Source: an uncultured Lactobacillus sp. (GTDB taxonomy: Bacteria > Bacillota > Bacilli > Lactobacillales > Lactobacillaceae). From it: DNA of 59,275 bases. Both the position numbers and the translations under genes were made by a program. Where the stretch lies: assembly GCA_947641735.1 (NCBI GenBank), contig CANRQR010000005.1, positions 1 through 59,275 of the forward strand. The letters run 5' to 3'. Positions 44,769 to 53,980 of this stretch are shown here, piece after piece (position 1 is the first letter of the stretch; every line of letters starts with the position of its first letter). The notes beneath the pieces are model-generated. The model saw only the letters and a list, made by a program, of their open reading frames with translations, was not told the DNA's origin and searched no databases.

Positions 44769-45887
44769 ATGCGTACTAAAGTTACTGATCTTCTCATAAA
44801 ATATGCAAACTTTGCCCTTCGCAAACAAAACTGTGAAGAAATTCAAGAACAAATCTACAGCCGTTATGCTCAAATTGGAGAATATTTCAGCTTAAGTATG
44901 CAAGGGCTTAATGAAATCAGAGCTTTAATTAAGGAACTTCCAAGTCATAATTTTCTTAATCATGATTATTTGATGGCAACTTTTAAAACTGATAGAGAAT
45001 TTCTTAATGCTAAGCTTTTAACGATGATTATGAAAAAACAGGGTCTTAAAGTACGACTTCTTACGCCAAGACAAGCTGGATTAATTGTTACTGGTAGTCC
45101 AAACGATGCCATTGTTAATCCTGAAACCTACATTAACCTGCACAATCTTCAACTTGATCCAGATGAAAAAATTATCTTTCCTGGCTTTTATGAAATTGCT
45201 CCATCTGGAAACGTGGCTACTTTTTCGCGTGGTAGATCAGATATTACAGGGGTGAGTTTATCACGAGGCTTCAATGTCAAATTGTACGAAACTTTTATCG
45301 ATGTAGATGCTATCTTTTCAGCTAATCCAGTAATAGTTTCTAATCCGGATCCAATTAGCAAAATGACCTACCGTGAAATGCCTGGAGCAATGATTGTTCC
45401 AGAGACAAATTTCAAAGCACAACATACAATTACAGGTATTGCAGGTGGTAAAAATGTCTCTGCTCTTTATTTACACAAGTATCTATTAAATAAAGGGGCG
45501 GGTTTTAACTTAAAAATATTACAAATTCTTGACCACCATAATGTTGCTTATGAATATATGCCATCAGGAATCGACGATATAACAATTATCTTTAAAAAAG
45601 AAGATCTTAACACTAAATTAATTGATCAGATTTGTAATGAAGTTCCACTTTCTCTTAATCCAGATCAAATGCAGTGGATTGCTGATTATGCCATTACAAT
45701 GGTAGTTGGTGAAGGAATGCGGGATAAGCTAAGTCTTTGTGCAAGCATTCTTTACCCACTAGGTCAAAAGAACATTTCAATTCAAATGATTAACCAAGGT
45801 GCATTCCAGATTTCGATCATGATTGGAACTAAAAGACAAGATGCTGAAGAAGTAATTCGAACTATTTATCAAACATTTTTTAATTAA
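44769..45887 (+). pseudogene. aspartate kinase, 5' truncated and internally deleted
   Basis: The 372-codon frame lacks the N-terminal KFGGSS nucleotide-binding part. It begins at TKVTDLLIKYANFALR, a segment normally near residue 50. FSRGRSDITG has Arg where the family has Gly. The sequence jumps from KMTYREM to PGAMIVPE, skipping about 35 residues normally present. Both C-terminal ACT domains look intact. An active kinase is not expected. Confidence 0.8.
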
Positions 45888-45898
45888 ACTATAGTATC

Positions 45899-45932
45899 AA
45901 AAAAGAGCGATGATTCACTTCATCGCTCTTTT
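45899..45932. terminator. bidirectional terminator
   Basis: AAAAGAGCGATGA and TCATCGCTCTTTT pair around a short loop between the convergent aspartokinase remnant and pepO. Confidence 0.9.
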
Positions 45933-45946
45933 CATTAGGTCTCTTA

Positions 45947-47890
45947 TTACCAAATAGTAATTCTGTCTTCTGGATCAAGCCACATACCATCTTCTGGAGT
46001 TACATTATAAGCTGCATAAAATTCATCTTGATTCTGTGCTGGAATATTAACTCTAGTTGGTTGCGGTGCATGTACATCGGATTGTACCTCAGCCTTAATT
46101 GATTCCGGACGTTGCTTCTGCATCCAGCTCTTAGCATAAGTTTCAAAGAGATCTTTCATCTCTCCGCCTTCTGCCTTATTAGCAGCAATTGCACAAGAAA
46201 GTCCACTTAAGTCAGCAATATTTTCAGAAACAACCTGCTTACCATTCAACTTAACTGGACCATATTGTAAGCCATCGAAGATATTAGCAACTGCCTTAGT
46301 ACGCTTGTTAAATTCCGCAAAGTCTTTCTTCGTCCACCAATTTTTCATGTTACCTTTTTCATCGAATTGAGCACCGTTATTGTCAAAAGCATGAGAAACT
46401 TCATGACCAATTGTTGCACCAATTCCACCATAGTTAGCTGCCCGAGATTGTTTTGCATCATAAAATGGAGCTTGCAAGATTCCTGCTGGGAAGGTTAAGT
46501 CATTCTTATAAGGATCGTAGCAAGCGTTGTTCAAGTTGCCTGGCATTTCCCAAATACTTTTATCAGGCTTTTTGTTTAATCTTTGAAGAATATCTTTAAT
46601 TCTTTCTTGATTAATCAAAACATGGTTTTCATATAAACTCTTATTTGGATCGACAACTAGATTATCAAATAGAGCTCTGTTCTTTTCAGGATAGCCAACC
46701 TTTAACTTTAAAGCTTTTAATTTTATAATAGCTTGTTTCTTAGTATCTTCTGAAAGCCAAGAATTATTTTGAATTCTTTGTTCATAAACTTTAAGCATCT
46801 TTTTAATCATACTAATTACGTCAGCCTTGGCTTCATCTCCGAGATAGGTCTTACCATAGTAAATACCAATTACTTCATCAAAAGCCGCATTAGCTAGCCG
46901 ATATGCATGCTTAGCTTGAGATGGTAATTCTGGGACACCATAAACTGCTTGTCTAAACGGAAAGGCAGCTTCTCTAAAATCTTGAGATAAGTAGGTTGCA
47001 CTTTTATTGATAAATTTAATAATCATCCAGCTCTTAAATTCATCAAATTCGCTCTCACTTAAGAAATCATTAATATGATTAAAGTAACGTGGTTCTGCAA
47101 CAATTACCTTTTCAGGCATTTCAGGCAAAAGCTGCTTTAAAAATGAATTGATATCAAATTGATCAAATTTTGCTTCAAAGTCAGACAAACTAGCTGGATT
47201 ATACATTGCCACTTCATCAGCCCATTCTTCTGTTGACTTCAAAATCCTAGAAAGTTTTTTATCAAATTCAATACCATTCTTAGCCCAAGTTTTAGCTTGT
47301 TCTTCACTTATTCCAGCCATAGTAAGCAAGTTTATAGTTTGTTTTTCTAAGACAGAAAGTAACTTTTCAGCATCAGAGCTTTGATAAGCGGTAGTATCTG
47401 GCAAGAAAAGCTGTGGACCAGTTGCATATAAGGCATTATGATCTGTATCTTTCATATCCTCAGATACGTAGATATCAAATGGTAATTCGTAACCGCTTGA
47501 TATTAATTGAGCTGCTTTTTGATTAAATTCTTCAAAATCTTTCAAAGAAGTTAGTCTGTTTAGATCTTTCTTAATAGGCTCAGCTTGATCCTTATTTCTC
47601 TTATCAAAATCAGCTGCCAACTTGTAATAATTGATCGCTTTATCAAAGTTTGTTACATCAGGAAGAGACTTTTTGCCACTAGCAAAATCTTCAAAGTCCT
47701 TCATAAGCTTGTTTTCAATTCGCATGTCTAAAATTAAATTAATTCCAGTTGAAGTTCTGTCGGCTGGAATTTTTGCTTTTGAAAGCCATTCTGAATTAAC
47801 TGCTAAATATAAATTATCTTGCGGTCTTGTATTAACATCTGGCTTAGTTAAATCACCTGCACCACCGCGAACGCTGAAGTATCTTCTCAT
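45947..47890 (-). CDS. pepO: M13-family neutral endopeptidase PepO
   Basis: The 647-residue zinc metallopeptidase has HEVSH within GATIGHEVSHAFDNNG near residue 498, the ENIADLSG third-ligand motif near 558 and the C-terminal region NVTPEDGMWLDPEDR. No signal peptide or membrane anchor is seen, as in cytoplasmic PepO of lactic acid bacteria, which cleaves oligopeptides. GGGG precedes the ATG by about nine bases. Confidence 0.95.
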   Translation of the reverse strand: MRRYFSVRGGAGDLTKPDVNTRPQDNLYLAVNSEWLSKAKIPADRTSTGINLILDMRIENKLMKDFEDFASGKKSLPDVTNFDKAINYYKLAADFDKRNKDQAEPIKKDLNRLTSLKDFEEFNQKAAQLISSGYELPFDIYVSEDMKDTDHNALYATGPQLFLPDTTAYQSSDAEKLLSVLEKQTINLLTMAGISEEQAKTWAKNGIEFDKKLSRILKSTEEWADEVAMYNPASLSDFEAKFDQFDINSFLKQLLPEMPEKVIVAEPRYFNHINDFLSESEFDEFKSWMIIKFINKSATYLSQDFREAAFPFRQAVYGVPELPSQAKHAYRLANAAFDEVIGIYYGKTYLGDEAKADVISMIKKMLKVYEQRIQNNSWLSEDTKKQAIIKLKALKLKVGYPEKNRALFDNLVVDPNKSLYENHVLINQERIKDILQRLNKKPDKSIWEMPGNLNNACYDPYKNDLTFPAGILQAPFYDAKQSRAANYGGIGATIGHEVSHAFDNNGAQFDEKGNMKNWWTKKDFAEFNKRTKAVANIFDGLQYGPVKLNGKQVVSENIADLSGLSCAIAANKAEGGEMKDLFETYAKSWMQKQRPESIKAEVQSDVHAPQPTRVNIPAQNQDEFYAAYNVTPEDGMWLDPEDRITIW

Positions 47891-47984
47891 AATTATTTAC
47901 CCCATTTCTTTAATTAGGTAAATGATATCATTATTAAAGATATTAAGCTAATTTTTATTTTCTTACTTCTAAGAGTTTTAAATC

Positions 47985-48013
47985 AAAAAAGTAACAAGAA
48001 AGAATCTTGCTAC
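47985..48013 (-). terminator. terminator of the decarboxylase operon
   Basis: On the minus strand GTAGCAAGA and TCTTGTTAC form a stem followed by T6, 26 bases after the lpdD-like stop codon. Confidence 0.8.
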
Positions 48014-48038
48014 CGTTTATTTGTTTATAACTCATTTA

Positions 48039-48467
48039 TTAAATTAACTTACCACTAACATCTCGTTTAAGGTGGGTAGTATATGTAGGATCTTTAAAAT
48101 TAGCAGTTTCTTCTTGTACCCAAACTAAAATTTTTTTGGCAATCTCATCAGTCATTACAAAAGAGTCATCAATTTGTTCTTTAGAAATTCCATCAATATG
48201 AACTCCTGCGTTAATTACTAAGTTACCTGGCAATTTCTTCTCAATCTTTTCAGCTAAACGTTGAGCTAAAAAGATATCTTTATGTAATCTACCATCATGA
48301 GAAGCAAATTTAACCACGGTCTCTTCTTTCGTTTTTTGATCAAAGGTAACAACTCCACCAATATGAGGAATATTGCCACCAGTCAAATTTACTAATAAAT
48401 CTTGATTGTTCAATAAGCAATCTGCCTTTAGCTGAAAACTCTTAGCGACTGTAAGCGTCTTTTTCAA
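48039..48467 (-). CDS. lpdD: LpdD-like prenylated-flavin chaperone/accessory protein
   Basis: The 142-residue protein contains LTGGNIPHIGGVVTFD and HDGRLHKDIFLAQRLAE and matches the small third protein associated with Lactobacillus gallate decarboxylase. It lies two bases after the UbiX-like gene in an operon with UbiD. The chaperone role is a family-level annotation. Confidence 0.72.
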   Translation of the reverse strand: MKKTLTVAKSFQLKADCLLNNQDLLVNLTGGNIPHIGGVVTFDQKTKEETVVKFASHDGRLHKDIFLAQRLAEKIEKKLPGNLVINAGVHIDGISKEQIDDSFVMTDEIAKKILVWVQEETANFKDPTYTTHLKRDVSGKLI

Positions 48468-48469
48468 GT

Positions 48470-49033
48470 CTATTCACCATCCCAACGTTTGGCAAAATCA
48501 GCTTCAATATCTAAACTATCCAAAACTTTCATCGTCTGATGATCAATGATGTCTTGAATAGTTTTTGGATGATCATAAAAAGAAGGAATTGGTGGAATAA
48601 TGTGAACGCCCAATTTAGCTAGCTTAGTAAGATTTTCCAGATGAATTGGGGATAGCGGCGTTTCTCTTGGAACTAAAATTAATTTACGCTGCTCCTTAAG
48701 CATGACACTTGCAGCACGCATAATTAAATCTTCATCAAAACCAATGCTAATTCCAGCTACAGTCTTCATACTAGCTGGTGCAATAACCATTCCGTCAACT
48801 CTAAAAGATCCACTAGCAATTGCAGCACCTAAATTTTGATTGTCATATATAAAATCTGCTAAATTTTCTACTTCAGCTACAGAATAATCAGTTTCAAGTT
48901 TAATATTTTCTTTGGCCCAATTACTCATTACTAAATGCGTTTCAATGTTAGTTACCTTACTTAATTTTTCTAGTAAATCAATCCCGTAAATACTACCTGA
49001 AGCACCTGAAATTCCAACTATTATCTTTTTCAA
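48470..49033 (-). CDS. lpdB: UbiX-family flavin prenyltransferase
   Basis: The 187-residue protein has the FMN-binding N-terminus IVGISGASGSIYG, IAPASMKTVAGI and LVPRETPLSPIHLENL. UbiX enzymes prenylate FMN to make the cofactor for UbiD decarboxylases. It lies 12 bases after the UbiD gene, so cofactor and apoenzyme are co-expressed. Confidence 0.9.
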   Translation of the reverse strand: MKKIIVGISGASGSIYGIDLLEKLSKVTNIETHLVMSNWAKENIKLETDYSVAEVENLADFIYDNQNLGAAIASGSFRVDGMVIAPASMKTVAGISIGFDEDLIMRAASVMLKEQRKLILVPRETPLSPIHLENLTKLAKLGVHIIPPIPSFYDHPKTIQDIIDHQTMKVLDSLDIEADFAKRWDGE

Positions 49034-49045
49034 AACTAATCAACC

Positions 49046-50530
49046 CTATTTCAAATACTTTTCCCAGTCAGGGATTTCTTTAAACTTGGCACGGATAAAT
49101 TGATCCTTCATATCAAACGGTACTGTTCCATCAACAATAGTCTTTGAACTCATTCCCTTAACACGAATTGATTTTGGATCATATTGTGGACGCTCACTTG
49201 GATCAAGCGGATGATTACGCATTCCTGGAATGCAGACAAAGTCTTGATCTGCTTGAAAACGTGTATTCATAGTCCAAACCACATCATTCATATCAAAGAT
49301 ATCAACGTCTTCATCAACTAACCAAACTGTCTTCAATTCCTTAAATGCACCAAAGGCCAAAATTGCAGCTTGTCTTTGAATTCCTTCATCTGCTGGATCA
49401 TCCTTATGAATTTGCATAATAGTCATTAACTTACCACCACCTGCTGGAGGATTATAAACATTCACGACTTTACCTGGAATAGCCTTATCAACTAATTCTA
49501 AAATTGAAGCTTCTGTCGGAATACCAGCCATTGAAACATGTTCTTCACTAGGTCCAATAACAGATTGCATGATTGGATTATCTTTTCGATGAGTAACTGC
49601 AGTAATTTTTACTACATTTACAGCAGGATTAGCTGGACCATTATAGCCAGGAAATTCTGGCATCGCAAAACCAGAATCAGTATTAATATCTTCCTTGATT
49701 GTTTCATTAGGCATAATGTAGCCTTCAAGAACATATTCACTTCTAGCTAAAGCTGATTCATCAACTGAAACACCATCAACTAATTGAACTGGTTCTTGTC
49801 TTAAAGCTCCAGCAACGTCTAACTCATCATAACCTAATGGAGTTGTAGGTGGTTCAAAAGTTGCTCCAATTGTAACTGCTGGATCAAGACCAATGTTAAT
49901 TGTAATTGGCATAGGCTTATTCAATTTTTCAAATTCTTTTTGAAAATGTCCGATATGACGACCGCCTGGCATTATATACATTCCAAGTGTATCTTTATCT
50001 TCTAATACCATCCGGTGAATAGTCACATCAGTCATCGTCTTATCAGGATTAGATCCCTTAACTAAACCACAAGTAATGTATGGACCAGCATCGTATTCGG
50101 TATTAGTTGGAGCTGGAACTAATTTTCTAATATCAAAATCAGGATCACTAGCTAAATGAACAACTTCTTGAGCAGGAGCATCTTTTTTATCAACTTTAAT
50201 CGGATGAACTGGATTTTCAACTGCATCTTTTAAAAAACGCCCCAGTGTCTTATAGTCATGATGTAAAATTCGACCATCACGCTTTCGGCTTGCCATCAAT
50301 CCAATTAATACTCGAGTATTAGGGAAGCCCTTTAAATTATTAAACATCATCGCTGGACCTTCTTTAGTCGGTCTTTCGACAGTACCACCTGCTCCAATGT
50401 AGCGATAAACTCCAGAGATTTCTGCATCTGGATCAATTTCAATATCTGTTTCATGATAATCTGCTGGATTATCTTTAATCTCACGCAATACTTTTCTTAA
50501 ATCCCAAGGATCTTTAGGTAAATCAGTCAT
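49046..50530 (-). CDS. lpdC: UbiD-family decarboxylase (LpdC-like, phenolic acid)
   Basis: The 494-residue prenyl-FMN-dependent decarboxylase has EYVLEGYIMPNE and EFPGYNGPA, around the conserved Glu residues of the UbiD active site, and the Arg-rich TVERPTKEGPAMMF N-terminus. Length and partners match the gallate/protocatechuate decarboxylase of Lactobacillus; the exact acid is not determined. AGGAG precedes the ATG. It is first in the operon lpdC-lpdB-lpdD. Confidence 0.87.
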   Translation of the reverse strand: MTDLPKDPWDLRKVLREIKDNPADYHETDIEIDPDAEISGVYRYIGAGGTVERPTKEGPAMMFNNLKGFPNTRVLIGLMASRKRDGRILHHDYKTLGRFLKDAVENPVHPIKVDKKDAPAQEVVHLASDPDFDIRKLVPAPTNTEYDAGPYITCGLVKGSNPDKTMTDVTIHRMVLEDKDTLGMYIMPGGRHIGHFQKEFEKLNKPMPITINIGLDPAVTIGATFEPPTTPLGYDELDVAGALRQEPVQLVDGVSVDESALARSEYVLEGYIMPNETIKEDINTDSGFAMPEFPGYNGPANPAVNVVKITAVTHRKDNPIMQSVIGPSEEHVSMAGIPTEASILELVDKAIPGKVVNVYNPPAGGGKLMTIMQIHKDDPADEGIQRQAAILAFGAFKELKTVWLVDEDVDIFDMNDVVWTMNTRFQADQDFVCIPGMRNHPLDPSERPQYDPKSIRVKGMSSKTIVDGTVPFDMKDQFIRAKFKEIPDWEKYLK

Positions 50531-50608
50531 ATTAAATTCTCCTATTTATATAGTCTTTTCTTACATCATACGAGCTAAATAAAGAAGTTATCAATTCAAT
50601 CTTTTAAA

Positions 50609-51493
50609 TCAATTATTCCGATTTGGCATCTCAAACTGCTTTAAATAATTCCAAAAGTCATTTTCAATTTTAGAATGATTTTCTTTATTGCGAATAAACA
50701 ACAAAGTATTAGTGGACGTTGGTTCAAGGGAAACAAATGATAATTCAGAATTTTTTGTTTGAGGATGCATTAGGATAGCTACTCCTTGATTACTCTTCAC
50801 CATTTGAAAAATTGAACTCATTCGATCGCTTACAAAAGAAATTTTCGGCTCAAAACCAGCTTTTTGGCATAAATTAATTACCGTTTCATATAGCAAACTA
50901 TTTTTTGCTAGCATAATAAAGTTTTCGTCTTTAAGATCTGCTAGTTCTATTTTTCTTCTATTTGCTAGAGTATGCTCCCTATTTAAACAAACAGTAAAAG
51001 ATTCTTGAGCAATAATTATTTTTTCAAAATCTAATTTTTCAGGCATCAATGTTCTAATGAATGCCACATCAACTTGCTTTTGCTTCAAAGTATTTACTAA
51101 TTGATTAGTTTCAATTTCTTGTAAAGCAAGATTAATATCTGGCCTCAATTTTTGATAATTCATTGTTTGCTTAAAAATATCATAATTTGCAAAAGTCGGA
51201 ATAATTCCTAACCTTATCTGACCGCTATTATTATTTTTAAATTCACTGGTTTCTTTACTAATCCAATCAGATAGCTAAACAATTTTCTTAGCATTAGGCA
51301 AAATAAGTTTTCCGTAATCCGACAAGGTAACATTCTTATTGTTTCTTTCAAATAGCTTTTGTCCTAATTCTTTTTCAAGTCCTTTAATTTGTTTAGAAAT
51401 TGTACTTTGACTTGTATACAGATTTTCCGCTGTTTCTGAAAAACTCAAAGTTTTTGCTAAATCAACAAAAGTTCGTAATTTATTAATTTCCAT
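50609..51493 (-). pseudogene. LysR-family regulator, internal TAG stop
   Basis: The N-terminal part has a LysR helix-turn-helix (TLSFSETAENLYTSQSTISK). The C-terminal part has the co-inducer-binding domain (VDVAFIRTLMPEKL). Both are in one frame, interrupted only by TAG at 51275-51277, where KKIV is followed by LSDW. Readthrough would give 294 residues, normal for the family. It lies on the same strand upstream of the decarboxylase operon and may be its former regulator. Confidence 0.86.
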
Positions 51494-51588
51494 AACTTTA
51501 CCTTCAGGTATTCCAATTTAGCATTATTAAACCGTAATCTAGAATTGAGATCAAGTTATTGTAATTTTTATAATTAACCTGATTGATA

Positions 51589-51938
51589 GTTCAAATATTC
51601 CAATCGGAGTTATTGTTAATGCTTCGTCAGTTTTATTGGGAGGATTTTTTGGCAATAGACTTTTTGAAGACTTTAAAGAAAAATTGAATATGATTTTTAG
51701 TGCCTGTTCAATGGGAATGGGTATTTTCTCAATTGCGCCTATGAAATATATGCCCGCAGTTATCTTTGCAGCTACTCTTGGAACAATTGTTGGTCTTACA
51801 ATCCATCTAGGTAAAATATTAAACCATGGTGTACTCTTAATGCAGCGCCCGATTACTAGAATGATTCCAACTGAAAACTTATCCATCTCAAGAGATGAAT
51901 TCATGAGTTTAATAGTTACTGCCACAGTTCTTTTTTAG
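51589..51938 (+). pseudogene. DUF554 family membrane protein fragment
   Basis: IPIGVIVNASSVLLGGFFG, SMGMGIFSIAP and ATLGTIVGLTIHLGK are the first half of a DUF554 protein (normally about 230 residues, multi-pass membrane). The frame ends at SLIVTATVLF where the family continues. No good start codon or ribosome site remains. Confidence 0.7.
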
Positions 51939-52084
51939 TCCACCGACTTCAGCGCTTCAAGCAATATTAACTTCTTTGATTTTATAGCTCACGAAAATTA
52001 CCATAATTACTTATCAAAATTTCAGGTTTAAACATCGCATTCATCGGAGCTAGATTGTCAATAATGAAGTTATGCAGCCAATTT
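51939..52084. other. degenerate sequence, no gene
   Basis: Between two gene remnants, short minus-strand stretches such as NFIIDNLAPMNAMFKPEIL suggest further debris of an unidentified gene. I see no intact frame, RNA or terminator. Confidence 0.4.
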
Positions 52085-52326
52085 CTAATTAAAAGATCTC
52101 TCATAAACATCTTTTTTATCAAGACCATAGTTTGAACCAATTGTTAAATCTGCTAAATTTACATTTTGATAATAAGTTTGGACAGTATTTCTCATATCAG
52201 GCCCAGACATCTTTAGACCAATAAAGGCAAAAGCACTAACTGCCATCAGTAATATAATCCCAATAAAACGCTCCTTGGAATTAGTAAGCGAGTTTACAGC
52301 ATCTTTTCATAGAATTTTTTACTCAT
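52085..52326 (-). pseudogene. ABC transporter permease (FtsX/MacB-like) N-terminal remnant
   Basis: From ATG 52326 the fragment reads MSKKFYEK and, after a one-base frameshift, AVNSLTNSKERFIGIILLMA, GLKMSGPDMRNT and NLADLTIGSNYGL, the start of a large FtsX-like permease. It stops after about 80 residues. The rest is absent. Confidence 0.68.
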
Positions 52327-52411
52327 CTCACTCACCTACCATTCAATTTTTACAATATTCTGCGGATGAGCGTTATTTTCAACTTGTTTTATTTTTCCAT
52401 TGTATCCCCCA

Positions 52412-52735
52412 TTACTTAGACTTTACATAATAAAAAATATGGTCAATATATTCAAAAGTAAGATATTTTTCAGGTGCAATTAAATAATCACAAACAAAAT
52501 ATTGAGCTTCACGATGTTCATCTTTCTATGCTTGATTAAGCAAGGCCCAATCAATCTTTTTATTTTTCTTTTCTCGTTTAATGAAATCATGATAACTTTG
52601 CCTGCGTTCTGGTGTTTTTAAGCCATAAAACTTAAACTTATTTCTTATAGAGCTTTCCATTTGCTTAGCTATCTCTGGATCACTTTATCTTATTAATTCC
52701 TGTTTTAACTCTTGATATTTATGTATTTCTTTCAC
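52412..52735 (-). pseudogene. AlkD-like DNA alkylation repair protein remnant
   Basis: A GTG at 52735 behind AAGGG opens a frame with SDPEIAKQMESSIRNKFKFY, GLKTPERRQ and DEHREAQYFVCDYL, as in AlkD HEAT-repeat glycosylases. Two internal stops (TAA after QELIR, TAG after LLNQA) and loss of the C-terminal half disable it. Confidence 0.75.
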
Positions 52736-52788
52736 TTCAGTTCCCTTACTTGTTAAAATAATTCTAGTAACTAGAGAGTGTGATAACC

Positions 52789-53913
52789 ATGAAAATTTTA
52801 ATTGTCATCGATGATTATTTCAATAAAAGTAACGGTATGTCAATTTCTACTCAACGCTTTGTTAAACAATTTTTAAAAATGGGACAAGACGTACGTGTGC
52901 TTGCCTCTATTGCTGGTGGAGAACCAGACTATCCCCTTTCAGTAATGACTATTCCGATCTTTAAAGACATAATTGCTAAAGAAGGATTTCATTTTGCAAA
53001 ACCGGAAAAAGCAATAATTAAAAAAGCTGTTAAATGGGCAGATTTAGTTCACTTGGAAGATCCCTTTCCTGTCTGCTCATACGCAGGCAAAATTGCTAAA
53101 GAGCTGAAAAAGCCAATTACTGGAACTTTTCATCTTTATCCCGAGAACTTAACTGCCTCTGTACCTATCTTAGATCATCATAGTATCAATTCTACTTTCA
53201 TGAAGATTTTTCGTGATACAACTTTTAACTACTGCAATTATTTACAATGTCCAACCACCAAGGTTAAACAAAGGCTACAAAAATATAATTTTAGGTCTAA
53301 GTTAGTTGTTATTTCAAACGGAATTAGCAATTATTACTTAGAGGAGAATCAAAGAAATCTTAAGTCGAATTCCTTTACGATTCTTTCAGTTGGGCGTTTT
53401 TCTAATGAAAAAGATCAAAAGACTCTAATTAAAGCTATTTCACTTAGTAAATATAAAGATAAAATTCATCTTATTTTAGCCGGTAAAGGTCCACTCAAGT
53501 CTGAATATATCGATCTCTGTCATAAACTAAACGTCAACGCTCATCTTGCTTTTTATAATAGAGATGAACTAAAACATATAATGAATCAATCAAGTATTGT
53601 TGTTCATTGTGCAAATGTCGAAGTTGAAGGGATGGCTTGCATGGAAGCTTTCGCTACTGGTTGTGTGCCAGTAATTGCGGAAAGTCCGCTTTCTTCAACT
53701 AGCGCTTATGCTTTAAGTCCAAAAAATCGTTTTCCAGCTGGCAATAGCCAAATTTTAGCAAAGAGAATTGATTACTGGATTACCCATCCTCAAGACTTAA
53801 AAACAATGAGTGCGAACTATCAAAACTATGCCAAATCTCTTTCGATTGAAAACTCAGCTAGAAAGGTTTTAACAATGTTTGAAAAAGCTCAAAAAAATTA
53901 TGTTTCAAACTAA
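52789..53913 (+). CDS. GT4-family glycosyltransferase
   Basis: The 374-residue protein starts at ATG 52789 (MKILIVIDDYF) behind GAGAGTG. It has GRFSNEKDQKTLIKA, LAGKGPLKSEY and the EX7E region VEGMACMEAFATGC of GT-B retaining enzymes. It resembles enzymes that add glucose or galactose to diacylglycerol, but the acceptor is not certain. No membrane helix is seen. Confidence 0.85.
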   Translation: MKILIVIDDYFNKSNGMSISTQRFVKQFLKMGQDVRVLASIAGGEPDYPLSVMTIPIFKDIIAKEGFHFAKPEKAIIKKAVKWADLVHLEDPFPVCSYAGKIAKELKKPITGTFHLYPENLTASVPILDHHSINSTFMKIFRDTTFNYCNYLQCPTTKVKQRLQKYNFRSKLVVISNGISNYYLEENQRNLKSNSFTILSVGRFSNEKDQKTLIKAISLSKYKDKIHLILAGKGPLKSEYIDLCHKLNVNAHLAFYNRDELKHIMNQSSIVVHCANVEVEGMACMEAFATGCVPVIAESPLSSTSAYALSPKNRFPAGNSQILAKRIDYWITHPQDLKTMSANYQNYAKSLSIENSARKVLTMFEKAQKNYVSN

Positions 53914-53980
53914 TATTCAAACATAAAAATCTGTGATATCCTTATGTTAAATCTTTCACAAAAAAGGAGGAATCATTTTA

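Noticed and set aside
34899-51277. TAG stops in the Fic and LysR genes as reassigned codons
   Set aside because: TAG ends ordinary genes here, such as the cytidine deaminase and the AAC(3) frame, so it is a normal stop.
53923-53951. Hairpin AACATAA/TTATGTT between the glycosyltransferase gene and ppc as a terminator
   Set aside because: It is weak, AT-rich and has no T run; at most a minor structure before ppc.
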